Of a DNA stretch of 64,000 bases, positions 29,965 to 38,361 are shown piece by piece. The notes beneath the pieces were generated by a model. It made no database searches. It saw only the letters and a program-made list of their open reading frames with translations, and had not been told where the DNA came from. This stretch comes from Fluviicola sp. (GTDB lineage Bacteria; Bacteroidota; Bacteroidia; Flavobacteriales_D; Crocinitomicaceae). The translations under genes and the position numbers were made by a program. The DNA lies in NCBI GenBank assembly GCA_002734065.2, contig NVXU02000048.1, positions 1-64,000 on the forward strand, written 5' to 3'. Each line of letters begins with the position of its first letter. Within the stretch, counting starts at the first letter, position 1.

Positions 29965-31185
29965 ATGATTCCATTCTCACCACCCCGTATCGATGATAAA
30001 ATAATTGCAGAGGTAACTGCCGCCCTAAAATCTGGATGGATTACAACCGGTCCTCGCACCAAACAATTTGAAAAGGATATCACTGCTTATTGTGGTTGCC
30101 AAACAACCGTTGCAGTTAATTCGTGGACGATGGGCATGCAAGTTTTGTTGCATTGGTGGGGAATTGGAGAAGGAGATGAGGTCATTATTCCGGCTTATAC
30201 CTATTGCGCAAGCGCCAATGTCATTTTTCATGCAGGCGCAAAAATAGTGATGGTTGACATTAATAAAGAAGATTTTAACCTCAATATAGAGAAAGTTAGA
30301 GCAGCAATCACACCGAGAACTAAAGCCATTATGGCGGTCGATATCGGTGGTTTACCTGCTGATTACGAAGAATTGATGGCTTTAATCAACGAAGAACAGA
30401 TAAAAGCACAGTTTTCTGCCAATAATGACAAACAAAATCAATTGGGGAGAATTTTATTGCTCAGTGATTCTGCACACAGTTTTGGGGCAATATATAAGGA
30501 CAAACGTTCAGGCTCTCTCGCTGATATTTCTTCATTTTCTTTTCATGCAGTGAAGAATTTAACAACAGCAGAAGGTGGAGCATTGTGTTTTAACCTTCCA
30601 GAAGGATTTAATCACGATGAGATTTATGCAGATATGTGCACAAAAATTCTCCACGGACAAAACAAAGATGCACTCGCAAAAACGAAAAAAGGCAACTGGA
30701 AATATGATGTCATCGAACCAGGTTTTAAATGCAATATGACCGATTTACAAGCTGCCATTGGACTGGTAGAATTGGGTCGCTACCAAGAGAACTTGGACAG
30801 AAGAAAAGCCATTTTTCATCAATACGAAGCCGCTTTTTCACAAGAAGAATGGGCAAACAATCCTATTTTTGAAACCGAGAATAAAACGTCGAGTTATCAC
30901 TTGTATTTGTTGAGAATAAACCTCATTAGCGAAGAGCAACGGGACGAAATCATTCAAGAAATATTCGAGCAAGATGTTTCGGTAAATGTTCATTTTCAGC
31001 CACTTACGATGTTGACTGCGTATAAAAATTTAGGCTACAAAATGGAGGATTACCCCGAAGCATATAATTCTTTTGCCAATGAAATTTCCTTGCCAGTTTA
31101 CTTTGATTTATCGGATGAAGATGTAAAAACGGTGATTAGCGCTGTGAAGAAGGCGGTGTTTAAGGTAATGAAAAATGAAAAATGA
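29965..31185 (+). CDS. DegT/DnrJ/EryC1 family aminotransferase
   Basis: PLP-dependent sugar aminotransferase of 406 aa that would install an amino group on a nucleotide-linked keto-sugar. PPRIDDKIIAEVTAALKSGWITTGPRTKQFE opens the protein, SDSAHSFGA carries the PLP-contacting Asp168, and SFHAVKNLTTAEGG carries the Schiff-base Lys197. CNMTDLQAAIGLVEL follows. It fits amino-sugar incorporation by the neighbouring WbuB-like transferase. The last codons (KNEK) coincide with the start of the inverted repeat around the next gene. Confidence 0.92.
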   Translation: MIPFSPPRIDDKIIAEVTAALKSGWITTGPRTKQFEKDITAYCGCQTTVAVNSWTMGMQVLLHWWGIGEGDEVIIPAYTYCASANVIFHAGAKIVMVDINKEDFNLNIEKVRAAITPRTKAIMAVDIGGLPADYEELMALINEEQIKAQFSANNDKQNQLGRILLLSDSAHSFGAIYKDKRSGSLADISSFSFHAVKNLTTAEGGALCFNLPEGFNHDEIYADMCTKILHGQNKDALAKTKKGNWKYDVIEPGFKCNMTDLQAAIGLVELGRYQENLDRRKAIFHQYEAAFSQEEWANNPIFETENKTSSYHLYLLRINLISEEQRDEIIQEIFEQDVSVNVHFQPLTMLTAYKNLGYKMEDYPEAYNSFANEISLPVYFDLSDEDVKTVISAVKKAVFKVMKNEK

Positions 31186-31708
31186 AAAATTAATGCCCAT
31201 AGTGGATGGACTTTTCGTTTTTAATTTAAGAATTGTTCATTTTGAGATTGATAAAAGGGAATAATTTTCTTAACTTAAATGGAAACCTACTCATTTATGT
31301 CAGAAAGAAAGAATTTTATTGTTGTTAAAAGTTTTGATTTTTCCGTGAGGATTGTCCGTTTTTGCTTCGAAATGCAACATCAATACAAAGAGTACATTAT
31401 TACAAAACAGTTATTAAAAAGTGGAACAAGTGTTGGCGCTAACATCGAAGAAGTTCAAGGGGCAATTTCCAAAAAAGAGTTCATAGCAAAGATGCAAATT
31501 TCACTAAAAGAAGCTAGAGAATCTGTCTATTGGATTCGATTAATTATTAAATCAGAAGTATTCAAATCAGAAAAGTTATCACAGCTACTCGTTGAATCTA
31601 AAGAATTAGTTTATATCTTGACCAAGATTTTAAAAACTTCAAAATTGAACAATTAATAATCATGGGCGAAAATCTTTCATCATTCATCTTTCATTTTTCA
31701 TTTTTTTT
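31168..31708. repeat. Inverted-repeat unit enclosing the four-helix-bundle gene
   Basis: Outer arms: an ATGAAAA-rich tract ending TTAATGCCCAT (to 31200) against ATGGGC (31662) with a CTTTCAT/TTTTTCAT tract. Inner arms: AATTGTTCATTTTGA (from 31231) against TCAAAATTGAACAATT (to about 31655). Arms are imperfect but nested in the right order, so the unit could fold back with the gene in the loop. Confidence 0.6.
31279..31656 (+). CDS. Four-helix-bundle protein (S23/IVP family)
   Basis: Protein of 125 aa of the family found in 23S rRNA intervening sequences and, as Avd, beside diversity-generating retroelements. KSFDFSVRIVRFCFEMQHQYKEYIITKQLLKSGTSVGANIEEVQGA is diagnostic, followed by FIAKMQISLKEARESVYWIRLI. 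Biochemical function is unclear; related proteins form pentameric bundles. It is inserted between the aminotransferase and the sugar transferase, is unrelated to glycan synthesis, and is enclosed by inverted repeats. No reverse transcriptase or template repeat is nearby. Confidence 0.92.
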   Translation: METYSFMSERKNFIVVKSFDFSVRIVRFCFEMQHQYKEYIITKQLLKSGTSVGANIEEVQGAISKKEFIAKMQISLKEARESVYWIRLIIKSEVFKSEKLSQLLVESKELVYILTKILKTSKLNN

Positions 31709-32293
31709 ATGAAAAGACTTTTTGACATTTTCTCATCTTTCATTATCCTAACACTCTTCCTCCCATTTGGAATATTAATCGCGCTTGTAATACTATTTAC
31801 ATCTAAAGGAGGTGTCTTCTACATTCAACAAAGAATTGGCAAAAATAAAAAATCATTTGGTCTTCTTAAATTCAGAACAATGAAGCCAAATGCGGACAAA
31901 GAAGGACGATTAACAGTTGGTAAAGACAATCGAATCACAAAAGTTGGTTCCTTTCTTCGCAAATACAAACTGGATGAGTTTCCGCAATTCTTGAACGTTC
32001 TTTTCGGGCAAATGAGCATCGTTGGACCTCGACCAGAGGTGAAAGAATTCGTTGATTTATATACTGAAGAACAGTTAGAAATTCTCCAAGTAAAACCCGG
32101 AATAACAGACCTTGCCTCTTTAGAATATTTCGAAGAAAATAAAATTCTGGGCGAAGCAGAAGACGCACACAAAGCATACGTTGAGGAAATAATGCCCGCT
32201 AAAATTAAGCTGAACAAGAAATATTTAGAGAATCCAACCGTCGGAAATGATTTGAAAATTATGTGGAGAACGGCGATGAGAATATTGGGGTAA
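31709..32293 (+). CDS. Initiating undecaprenyl-phosphate sugar transferase
   Basis: Small polyisoprenyl-phosphate hexose-1-phosphate transferase (PglC/WcaJ-catalytic-type), 194 aa. One N-terminal membrane helix (about 8-31), then QQRIGKNKKSFGLLKFRTM, the DEFPQFLNVLFGQMSIVGPRPE active-site block and KPGITDLASLEYFE. It transfers a sugar phosphate to the lipid carrier and so starts repeat-unit assembly. It is the last gene of the cluster; its stop codon lies inside a perfect palindrome. Confidence 0.92.
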   Translation: MKRLFDIFSSFIILTLFLPFGILIALVILFTSKGGVFYIQQRIGKNKKSFGLLKFRTMKPNADKEGRLTVGKDNRITKVGSFLRKYKLDEFPQFLNVLFGQMSIVGPRPEVKEFVDLYTEEQLEILQVKPGITDLASLEYFEENKILGEAEDAHKAYVEEIMPAKIKLNKKYLENPTVGNDLKIMWRTAMRILG

Positions 32294-32345
32294 TGATATA
32301 GTAGTAGGGGTCGGTCGCGACCGACCCCTACTACTATATCATTAC
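32290..32345. terminator. Perfect 56-bp palindrome between convergent genes
   Basis: The arms 32290-32317 and 32318-32345 are exact reverse complements (28 bases each, no loop), centred on TCGCGA with GTAGGGGTCGG/CCGACCCCTAC inside. It spans from the sugar-transferase stop codon to the ZIP transporter stop codon. As RNA it would be an extremely stable hairpin on either strand, without a T run, and could act as a bidirectional terminator or be an inserted repeat. Confidence 0.8.
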
Positions 32346-33079
32346 TAATGCATCAAAAACGCCAATCCGCATCCTCCTAAAATCGTCAGTAATTTTAAGA
32401 AATTAAACTTATGATTCTCACTAGTTTCAAAGATGATCGTGGTGGAAATATGCAAGAACATACCCACGACAATTGCCAAGATTACATCAAAACTTCCTTC
32501 TTCTAAAACAGAACTTGTATTGTAACCAATGAGCAATCCGACAGAGGTAGTTATGGAGAACAATCCTAACAAAATCCATGCTTTTATCTTGCTGATTTTA
32601 GATGCAATGAGCAAGGTCATTAAGGCAATCGCAACGGGTAAGCGATGGAACAATACACCGAAGAGCAAAGAATTATCATTACCATGATGATGCGATGTAG
32701 CAATCTCGATGCCAGCTAATTGACTGCCAATTGGGATGCCTTCTAACAATGAATGGATGCTCAGAGCAACAACCAAAGCGATGGGTAATTTTGCCCCTTT
32801 GTGAATGTGAACGTGTCCGTGTTCTATGCCGCCAGAGAAAAATTCTAACACTAACTGAATCAAGAATCCAATAAGAATGTATGCACCAATATTGAAGTCG
32901 TGAAATTCGTATAATTCTGGAATAAAATGAATGAAAGCAATCGATAATAAGAAGCCACCAGAAAATGCAAGCATTAACTTAATGACTTGCTCATTTTTGG
33001 ATTTACTAAGCAAAGTAACCAGCATTCCGCCAAAAAAAACGGAACCAATGAGGGCAATATTTACAAGGATAAATTCCAT
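32345..33079 (-). CDS. ZIP family metal transporter
   Basis: Protein of 244 aa with eight hydrophobic segments. The first metal-site helix reads IHSLLEGIPIG. The second reads LFHRLPVAIAL, where many ZIPs have HKxPE, so the usual Glu is a Val here. The loop between helices 3 and 4 is His-rich (GGIEHGHVHIHKG), another ZIP trait. Substrate is probably Zn2+ or another divalent cation. The start at 33079 lies 7 bases after the methyltransferase stop, so the two are co-transcribed. Confidence 0.9.
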   Translation of the reverse strand: MEFILVNIALIGSVFFGGMLVTLLSKSKNEQVIKLMLAFSGGFLLSIAFIHFIPELYEFHDFNIGAYILIGFLIQLVLEFFSGGIEHGHVHIHKGAKLPIALVVALSIHSLLEGIPIGSQLAGIEIATSHHHGNDNSLLFGVLFHRLPVAIALMTLLIASKISKIKAWILLGLFSITTSVGLLIGYNTSSVLEEGSFDVILAIVVGMFLHISTTIIFETSENHKFNFLKLLTILGGCGLAFLMH

Positions 33080-33086
33080 TACTTTT

Positions 33087-33833
33087 TTACGTTGAGACTT
33101 TCGAAATGTTTTGAGCAATAATTATCAATCGATCTGAAGACTTTTCATCAAAGTCATTCAATTCAAAGTCTCCAAATCTACTAAGAATTTCAAAATTACT
33201 GAGCGATAAAAGCTTTTCAAAGTCATTTAGTTTTATTACTTGAACACGCTCTGTATAATGCATTGAATTCTCCCCGTCTTTAAAACGAATGTCTTTGAAT
33301 ATATGTTTTTCATCAAACCTTCGCGAAATTTTAAATTCAACGTCTTCAACGATTTTAGCTTCTTCTGACACTAAATTCTCTATTACTTTTGACGCATTCA
33401 TGAAATCAATAACCAAGATTCCTTCATTGTTTAGCATCGTATGAATGGCATTTAGCATCTTCAAATTCTCAGATTCGTCATCAAAATACCCAAAACTGGT
33501 AAATAAGTTAAAAACAGCATCAAATTTTCTGTTCTCAATGACTTCTCTCATGTCATGAACTTGAAAATCAAGTCCATTTGTTTTTAATTCTAGCGCACTT
33601 GTAATACTGTTTGGAGAAAGGTCAACTCCTAGAACATTAAAGCCATTTTCGTTCAACATTTTTGCATGTCTTCCTTTTCCACAAGCCAGGTCTAAAACGT
33701 CTGAATTCTGGGGTAAAACAAGGTGCTCAACTAAGTTCTCTATGAACTTTCTAGCTTCATTTTCATCTCTGTTATTGTACAATAAATGATAGTAGGGAGA
33801 ATCAAACCACGTTGCAAACCATTCTTTTGTCAT
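33087..33833 (-). CDS. Class I SAM-dependent methyltransferase
   Basis: Protein of 248 aa. EWFATWFDSPYYHLLYNNRDENEA is typical of a Bacteroidota methyltransferase group; motif I is VLDLACGKGRHAKML, with GVDLSPNSI and VFNLFTSFGYFDDESENLKML following. The acceptor substrate cannot be inferred. It is the first gene of a two-gene operon with the ZIP transporter. A perfect -7 box ends four bases before the ATG. Confidence 0.9.
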   Translation of the reverse strand: MTKEWFATWFDSPYYHLLYNNRDENEARKFIENLVEHLVLPQNSDVLDLACGKGRHAKMLNENGFNVLGVDLSPNSITSALELKTNGLDFQVHDMREVIENRKFDAVFNLFTSFGYFDDESENLKMLNAIHTMLNNEGILVIDFMNASKVIENLVSEEAKIVEDVEFKISRRFDEKHIFKDIRFKDGENSMHYTERVQVIKLNDFEKLLSLSNFEILSRFGDFELNDFDEKSSDRLIIIAQNISKVST

Positions 33834-33837
33834 AGAA

Positions 33838-33845
33838 CAAAGTTA
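33838..33845 (-). promoter_or_regulatory. -7 box (TAACTTTG) of the methyltransferase gene
   Basis: Perfect TAnnTTTG on the minus strand, separated by TTCT (four bases) from the ATG at 33833. A leaderless transcript is predicted. The nearest TTG upstream is spaced only 15 bases, shorter than usual. Confidence 0.55.
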
Positions 33846-33937
33846 CATTATCTTTTAGGGCAAATGAGTGATGTGTTTGATTTTTTTCTAAAACTTGTCT
33901 TAAAACTTGTCTTAAAACTGCTAGCTGCTAGCTGCTA

Positions 33938-34054
33938 GCTGTTGGCTTTTAGCTTGATGATGAAAGAGAACAAATACTTTTCTCATTGATGTTCGAAGTA
34001 AAACGTCTTCACAATGAGAAAATAGTATTTCTAAGCGAGCTAAAACCCAACAGC
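33938..34054 (+). repeat. Repeat C, copy 1
   Basis: Outer arms GCTGTTGGCTTTTAGCT (33938-33954) and 34038-34054 differ at one of 17 pairs. Inner arms AAATACTTTTCTCATTG (33972-33988) and 34012-34030 pair with a two-base bulge. The core GTAAAACGTCTTC (33998-34010) recurs in copies 2 and 3. Confidence 0.7.
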
Positions 34055-34159
34055 TTTAGTATAGTTCTATTATTCCGGTTATTGAGTCAGTCCAAGTGTT
34101 TTTATTGCATTTCCCCAACATTATTTTTCAAATTTCTCCTCCTTTATCGTTGAATTGCT

Positions 34160-34167
34160 TATATTTG
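34160..34167 (+). promoter_or_regulatory. -7 box (TATATTTG) of the siaB-siaC-like operon
   Basis: Perfect TAnnTTTG, 11 bases before the ATG at 34179, giving a predicted leader of only a few bases. No clear -33 element. Confidence 0.5.
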
Positions 34168-34178
34168 GGTATTAACCA

Positions 34179-34724
34179 ATGGCCGTAACAGACGTATATG
34201 ACTTTTATCAGAAGCTGGAAGATGAGCAAGTCATCCTTTCCTTTAAGGGAGATTTCACGTCTGAACTTCTTACTTCTTTTCTTCATATTTTAGAAGCTAG
34301 AATGGTTGAACTGGGAACAGACAATCGTAAGAAAAGACGTGTATTCAACGTCTTAACAGAAAGCTTTCAGAATTTGTATCATCATATTGATGAGTTCAAT
34401 AGCGGTGATTCTATCACAAAAAGGTCTGCTTTGATCATTGTGAAACACGTAGATAATAATTTTGTAGTCAGAACAGGAAACTACGTGAAAAATAATGATA
34501 TTCAGAATTTGAAAAGAAAATTAGCAATGGTGAATTCGCTTGATTCGGATGAACTAAAGGGATTGTATAGAATGAAATTAGAGAATGACCCCAGAACTGA
34601 TAAAGGAACAGCTGGGTTAGGATTAATAGATATAGCGAGAAAATCGAAGAGCAAACTGGACTATGATTTTATAGACATTGATGCTTCTTCGAGTTTCTTT
34701 TGCTTAAAAGTAGTAATAGAATAA
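34179..34724 (+). CDS. siaB: SiaB family protein kinase
   Basis: Protein of 181 aa related to SiaB, a GHKL-fold kinase that phosphorylates the anti-sigma-like SiaC in Pseudomonas. Visible features are VLTESFQNLYHHIDEF, an N-box-like helix, and TDKGTAGLGLIDIARKS, a G-box-like loop. Its partner SiaC lies 15 bases downstream. No SiaA phosphatase or SiaD diguanylate cyclase is nearby, as far as the window shows. Gene symbol by family resemblance. Confidence 0.85.
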   Translation: MAVTDVYDFYQKLEDEQVILSFKGDFTSELLTSFLHILEARMVELGTDNRKKRRVFNVLTESFQNLYHHIDEFNSGDSITKRSALIIVKHVDNNFVVRTGNYVKNNDIQNLKRKLAMVNSLDSDELKGLYRMKLENDPRTDKGTAGLGLIDIARKSKSKLDYDFIDIDASSSFFCLKVVIE

Positions 34725-34739
34725 AACGTATATTTGATT

Positions 34740-35126
34740 ATGGAAAAGTTTACAATTATAGGATCACCAAAGACACCGACTATCAATTTTGATGGAGACA
34801 CAGGTGTTTTAGAATTTACAGGAAGATCAATTCCTGAAAACTCGGTTGAATTTTTCACACCCCTCTTGGATTGGCTCGAATTGTATGAGGCACAACCTAA
34901 AGAAAAGACGGTTGTGGATATGAAGCTGGAGTATTTTAACACCTCTTCTTCGAAATGTATTTTAGATTTTTTCAAACGTTTGGAGAGAATCAATGGCGCA
35001 CTTTCTGAGGTTCAGGTAAATTGGTACTTTGAGAAAGACGATGAAGACATGGCAGAAGCAGGAGAAGATTATGAAGCAATTGTTTCGTTGCCCTTCAAAA
35101 TCATTGAAGTAGAGGAAATCTATTAG
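34740..35126 (+). CDS. siaC: SiaC family regulatory phosphoprotein
   Basis: Protein of 128 aa (DUF1987). PKTPTINFDGDTGVLEFTGRSIPENSVEFF is diagnostic, and LEYFNTSSSKCILDFFKRL contains the Ser/Thr cluster that corresponds to the phosphosite in Pseudomonas SiaC. The ATG at 34740 is preferred to an in-frame TTG two codons upstream. It follows the kinase gene directly and coaE follows 3 bases after its stop. Confidence 0.9.
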   Translation: MEKFTIIGSPKTPTINFDGDTGVLEFTGRSIPENSVEFFTPLLDWLELYEAQPKEKTVVDMKLEYFNTSSSKCILDFFKRLERINGALSEVQVNWYFEKDDEDMAEAGEDYEAIVSLPFKIIEVEEIY

Positions 35127-35129
35127 TAA

Positions 35130-35705
35130 ATGCTTAAAATTGGAATCACCGGAGGAATTGGCTCAGGTAAAAGTTTAGTGTCAAAAATTTTGCAATCAAT
35201 GAACTTTCCTGTATTCAATTCTGATTTAGAAGCAAGAAAAATACTCACAGAGAATGCTGCCATTAGAGAAGAATTAATTCTGCTTTTTGGCGAAGAAGTT
35301 TATACCAATAAGGAGTTAAACAAAGGCTTTCTTGCCAACATCATTTTCAACGATGAAGTTGCATTAACGAAAATCAATACCATCGTTCATCCTCAGGTGC
35401 GACAAGCCTTTCGTGAGTTTGCAAAGGTTCAGTCAAGCAAGTTAGTGTTCAATGAAGCCGCTATTATTTTCGAATCTGGGGGGCATCAACAGTTGGACAA
35501 AACCATTCTTATTTCTGCACCCGAAGCGTTGAGATTGGAGCGTGTAATGAAGCGCGATAATTCTACCAAAGAACAGGTTCTGGCAAGAATGAACAAGCAG
35601 TGGTCAGACGAAAAAAAACGAGCCTTAGCGGATTTTGAAATTGTAAACGACGGGCAAGAACCTTTGGTGAATCAAATTGAGGAAGTTTTGATGCAATTAG
35701 TATGA
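35130..35705 (+). CDS. coaE: Dephospho-CoA kinase
   Basis: CoaE, 191 aa, catalyses the last step of coenzyme A synthesis, phosphorylating the ribose 3'-hydroxyl. The P-loop GITGGIGSGKS is at residues 5-15. FNSDLEARKIL and IVHPQVRQAF follow, and the LID/CoA region has RVMKRDNSTKEQVLARMNKQW. Length is normal. It is probably co-transcribed with siaBC (3-base gap) and its stop is 2 bases from a convergent gene. Confidence 0.95.
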   Translation: MLKIGITGGIGSGKSLVSKILQSMNFPVFNSDLEARKILTENAAIREELILLFGEEVYTNKELNKGFLANIIFNDEVALTKINTIVHPQVRQAFREFAKVQSSKLVFNEAAIIFESGGHQQLDKTILISAPEALRLERVMKRDNSTKEQVLARMNKQWSDEKKRALADFEIVNDGQEPLVNQIEEVLMQLV

Positions 35706-35707
35706 TT

Positions 35708-38230
35708 TTAGTACAGTACACTTATATGTCCCACCAGTTTTCGGGTTTCACTTTTTGAAGTAATAAATTTAATAACATAAGTATAAATTCCAGATTGCAC
35801 AAGGAATCCTTTATAAGTCCCATCCCAATCTAGAGTCGGGGTGTTACTCGTAAATATTAATTCTCCCCATCTATTGTATATCGTAAGTTGATATTCTTTG
35901 AATTCGCAATCATAGACGGGTCTGAAATACTCATTGTACTGACTCCCGTCAGGAGTGAAGGTATTCGGAACGTAAAAAGTGCAAGAACAATCTTTATTTT
36001 CAACGCTTATTGAATCAATAGCAATTCCGCATTGGTTAGTAAGACTCAAGGTATAGTTCCCAGTATTGTTGGTGTAAAGAAATGGTTCTTCACTTCCAGT
36101 ACTCCATAAGTAACTTCCGGTTGAACTTGTATTTGTTGGACTAAGAATTACATACTCGTCAAAGCAAATTGAAGTGTCAGAGGCTAATTCTAAGATTGGT
36201 GGAGTGATAAAAGTAATTTCAACTAAATCAGAAGTTGAACAGTTGTTTTCTGTATAAATAGCAGAGTAAACTCCAGTTTGACTTACGATCAACAAAGTTT
36301 CGACAGAACCATCGGACCAAATTATAGAACCAATATTACTAGGAGAACTTAATAGTATAGTATCTCCGATACAGCTAACAATGTCAGGGCCTAGATTAAA
36401 GTTGGGTAAATTATTAAATTCTACAGTTAATGAGTCAGCAGTGACTCCACAGCTATTCGAAACTGTCACCCAATATATCCCGGGTTGAGTGATACTAAAC
36501 GTTGCATTTGAACTATTGTCTTGCCATTGATAATTAGATAAAAAAGAGGTAGCATCCAGAATTAGAGACTCGTTTTGACAAAGTGTCGTGTCATTGCCCA
36601 ATGAGACAGTTGGAGCTTGTCCATATTGTATAGAAATACTATCTGTCCAATTTCCACAGACATTTGTTCCTGTTACCCAATAAATCCCAGATTGATTAGC
36701 TGTATAAGTTTGGTTTGTAGACCCATCTTGCCATACATAATTAATATTTGAAGTATTGGGAGATAAAATATAATTGATAGGCTGACAAAAAAGAGTATCA
36801 TTACCAAGTTGAAAAAATGGAGGGTTGATAATATCAACAACAATTGTGTCATAGTAACTACCGCAAGCAGATATTACTTCTACCCAATAAGCACCACTTT
36901 GTGTGACAATAAAATTAGAATCTGTGGAATTATCTTGCCAAATAAAGCTTGCATTTTGGGCCTGTGTGGTTAATACAAGACTGCTACCTGCACAGAGAGT
37001 TGTATCATTACCTAAAGATGACACATTTGGAGGAGTCGAGGAAGAACTAATTATATATTCAGCTCTATAGTCAAAATTAACAGTACTTTGATTAGGTAAA
37101 TTGTACACACAGGCATTAGAAGTAGCAGCAAGCTGTTGCCAGGCCATTTCAGAATTGTCGTTTCGAGAGAATATATTATCACAACTAGAACATCCATACA
37201 GACTGTAGTCATACGTAAAATTATAGGTGCCACTTATAGAAGTAAGAAAAACGCCGTAATAATTGTTCGTGGGTAAGGTAGATAAATTTAATAAAGAATT
37301 TGGAGGTGAATTAACCTTATAAATTTGAACGCCCTCTGATATTGAAACAATATTATCAACAGTAACTTCGTCACCAATAGCAGTACTAAGCGTTAGACTA
37401 GTTCCAGTCAAATTGCCAGGATATGCATAAGTACTGATATTTCCAATAGGAGCTCCAGAGTAAATCCAATTACTTGCAGACATTGACTGTAAAATACCGG
37501 CATAATTATTAATGCTATTGTCAACGAGTGTAGTACCCGTTCCAGTATCAAAATTCCAGTATCCGCGAAGCCCAACCTCATTTCCAACGAGAGAAGAACA
37601 CATCATATCTCTAATTTGAAGTTGTGACCTTTCGGTTTCCCAAAATCGAACTTCATCAATTTCTCCTAGAAAGTATCGAATATTTAAGCTACCCCATTTC
37701 CCAATGTAGACATTGTCTGATGCATTAGGCGGTTGAGTACCTATAGCTGAAGTCGTTCCTCCGATGTCTATTTGTAAAACACCATTTATATACATTCGCA
37801 TTCCACCTAATGGACCCATAGTCACCGAAACATGATACCAATGGTTTGCTTCCCATGTATCATTATTTGAGAAAATATTGTAGATGGAAGCTCCCACACT
37901 TCTTGTAAAACAAAGTTTTCCGGCGTTAGCTCCCCAAGAATTAGGGTAGAAAAACAGTCCGAATTCATTGAATGTTTGAAATGCACCATAATTGTAATCT
38001 CTCATAATTAAGCTTTTTGGTATAGCCGTAGATGATGAGATTGTCACAGTAGGTTTGAACCACATTTCTATAGTTCGGCATTGATTAGCGACTTGATTAC
38101 CGATATTAATAGACTCATTGTTACCATCAAAAGTCAAAGTATATCCAGAACCTTGAGAATAGGAATGGAGAGAACACATCAACATGAATAAATTGAAAAA
38201 AAATTTAACGAACACCTTACCTTTAAACAT
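35708..38230 (-). CDS. Secreted LamG-domain protein with gliding-motility-type C-terminus
   Basis: Protein of 840 aa with a signal peptide (about residues 1-25) and an N-terminal LamG/concanavalin-like domain (YTLTFDGNNESINIGNQVANQC to GYWNFDTGTGTTLVDNS, about 30-240). Four or five Ig-like repeats of 75-85 aa follow, each with LGNDTTLC and YWVTV-type strands. The C-terminal domain NTFTPDGSQYNEYFRPVYDC, YNRWGELIF and YTYVIKF matches the gliding-motility-associated type B signal for type IX secretion. It is probably a cell-surface adhesin. A perfect TAAATTTG box lies 7 bases before its ATG. Confidence 0.92.
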   Translation of the reverse strand: MFKGKVFVKFFFNLFMLMCSLHSYSQGSGYTLTFDGNNESINIGNQVANQCRTIEMWFKPTVTISSSTAIPKSLIMRDYNYGAFQTFNEFGLFFYPNSWGANAGKLCFTRSVGASIYNIFSNNDTWEANHWYHVSVTMGPLGGMRMYINGVLQIDIGGTTSAIGTQPPNASDNVYIGKWGSLNIRYFLGEIDEVRFWETERSQLQIRDMMCSSLVGNEVGLRGYWNFDTGTGTTLVDNSINNYAGILQSMSASNWIYSGAPIGNISTYAYPGNLTGTSLTLSTAIGDEVTVDNIVSISEGVQIYKVNSPPNSLLNLSTLPTNNYYGVFLTSISGTYNFTYDYSLYGCSSCDNIFSRNDNSEMAWQQLAATSNACVYNLPNQSTVNFDYRAEYIISSSSTPPNVSSLGNDTTLCAGSSLVLTTQAQNASFIWQDNSTDSNFIVTQSGAYWVEVISACGSYYDTIVVDIINPPFFQLGNDTLFCQPINYILSPNTSNINYVWQDGSTNQTYTANQSGIYWVTGTNVCGNWTDSISIQYGQAPTVSLGNDTTLCQNESLILDATSFLSNYQWQDNSSNATFSITQPGIYWVTVSNSCGVTADSLTVEFNNLPNFNLGPDIVSCIGDTILLSSPSNIGSIIWSDGSVETLLIVSQTGVYSAIYTENNCSTSDLVEITFITPPILELASDTSICFDEYVILSPTNTSSTGSYLWSTGSEEPFLYTNNTGNYTLSLTNQCGIAIDSISVENKDCSCTFYVPNTFTPDGSQYNEYFRPVYDCEFKEYQLTIYNRWGELIFTSNTPTLDWDGTYKGFLVQSGIYTYVIKFITSKSETRKLVGHISVLY

Positions 38231-38361
38231 TGTACATCAAATTTAACGAAAATATTCTGGTTTAGAAATTATTTCACACAAAAAGAGAGCAAAAGCCAAT
38301 CATAAATAATGACACAATTTTTCTCATCACTCATCACTCATCACCTAACAGAAATCAACTT

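Larger units (their letters stand above)
33834..34178. other. Intergenic region, 345 bp
   Basis: Contains the methyltransferase promoter, a short tandem repeat of ttaaaacttgtc (about 33889-33917), three tandem copies of ctagctg (about 33921-33941), hairpin repeat C copy 1, and a -7 box for the siaB-like gene. No coding potential seen. Confidence 0.7.

Noticed and set aside
31279-31656. Diversity-generating retroelement (Avd-like protein)
   Set aside because: The four-helix protein is of the Avd/S23 fold, but there is no reverse transcriptase and no template/variable repeat nearby.
38328-38347. catcact tandem repeat after the LamG gene
   Set aside because: Only about three short units, AT-rich simple sequence with no structural or positional meaning that I can support.
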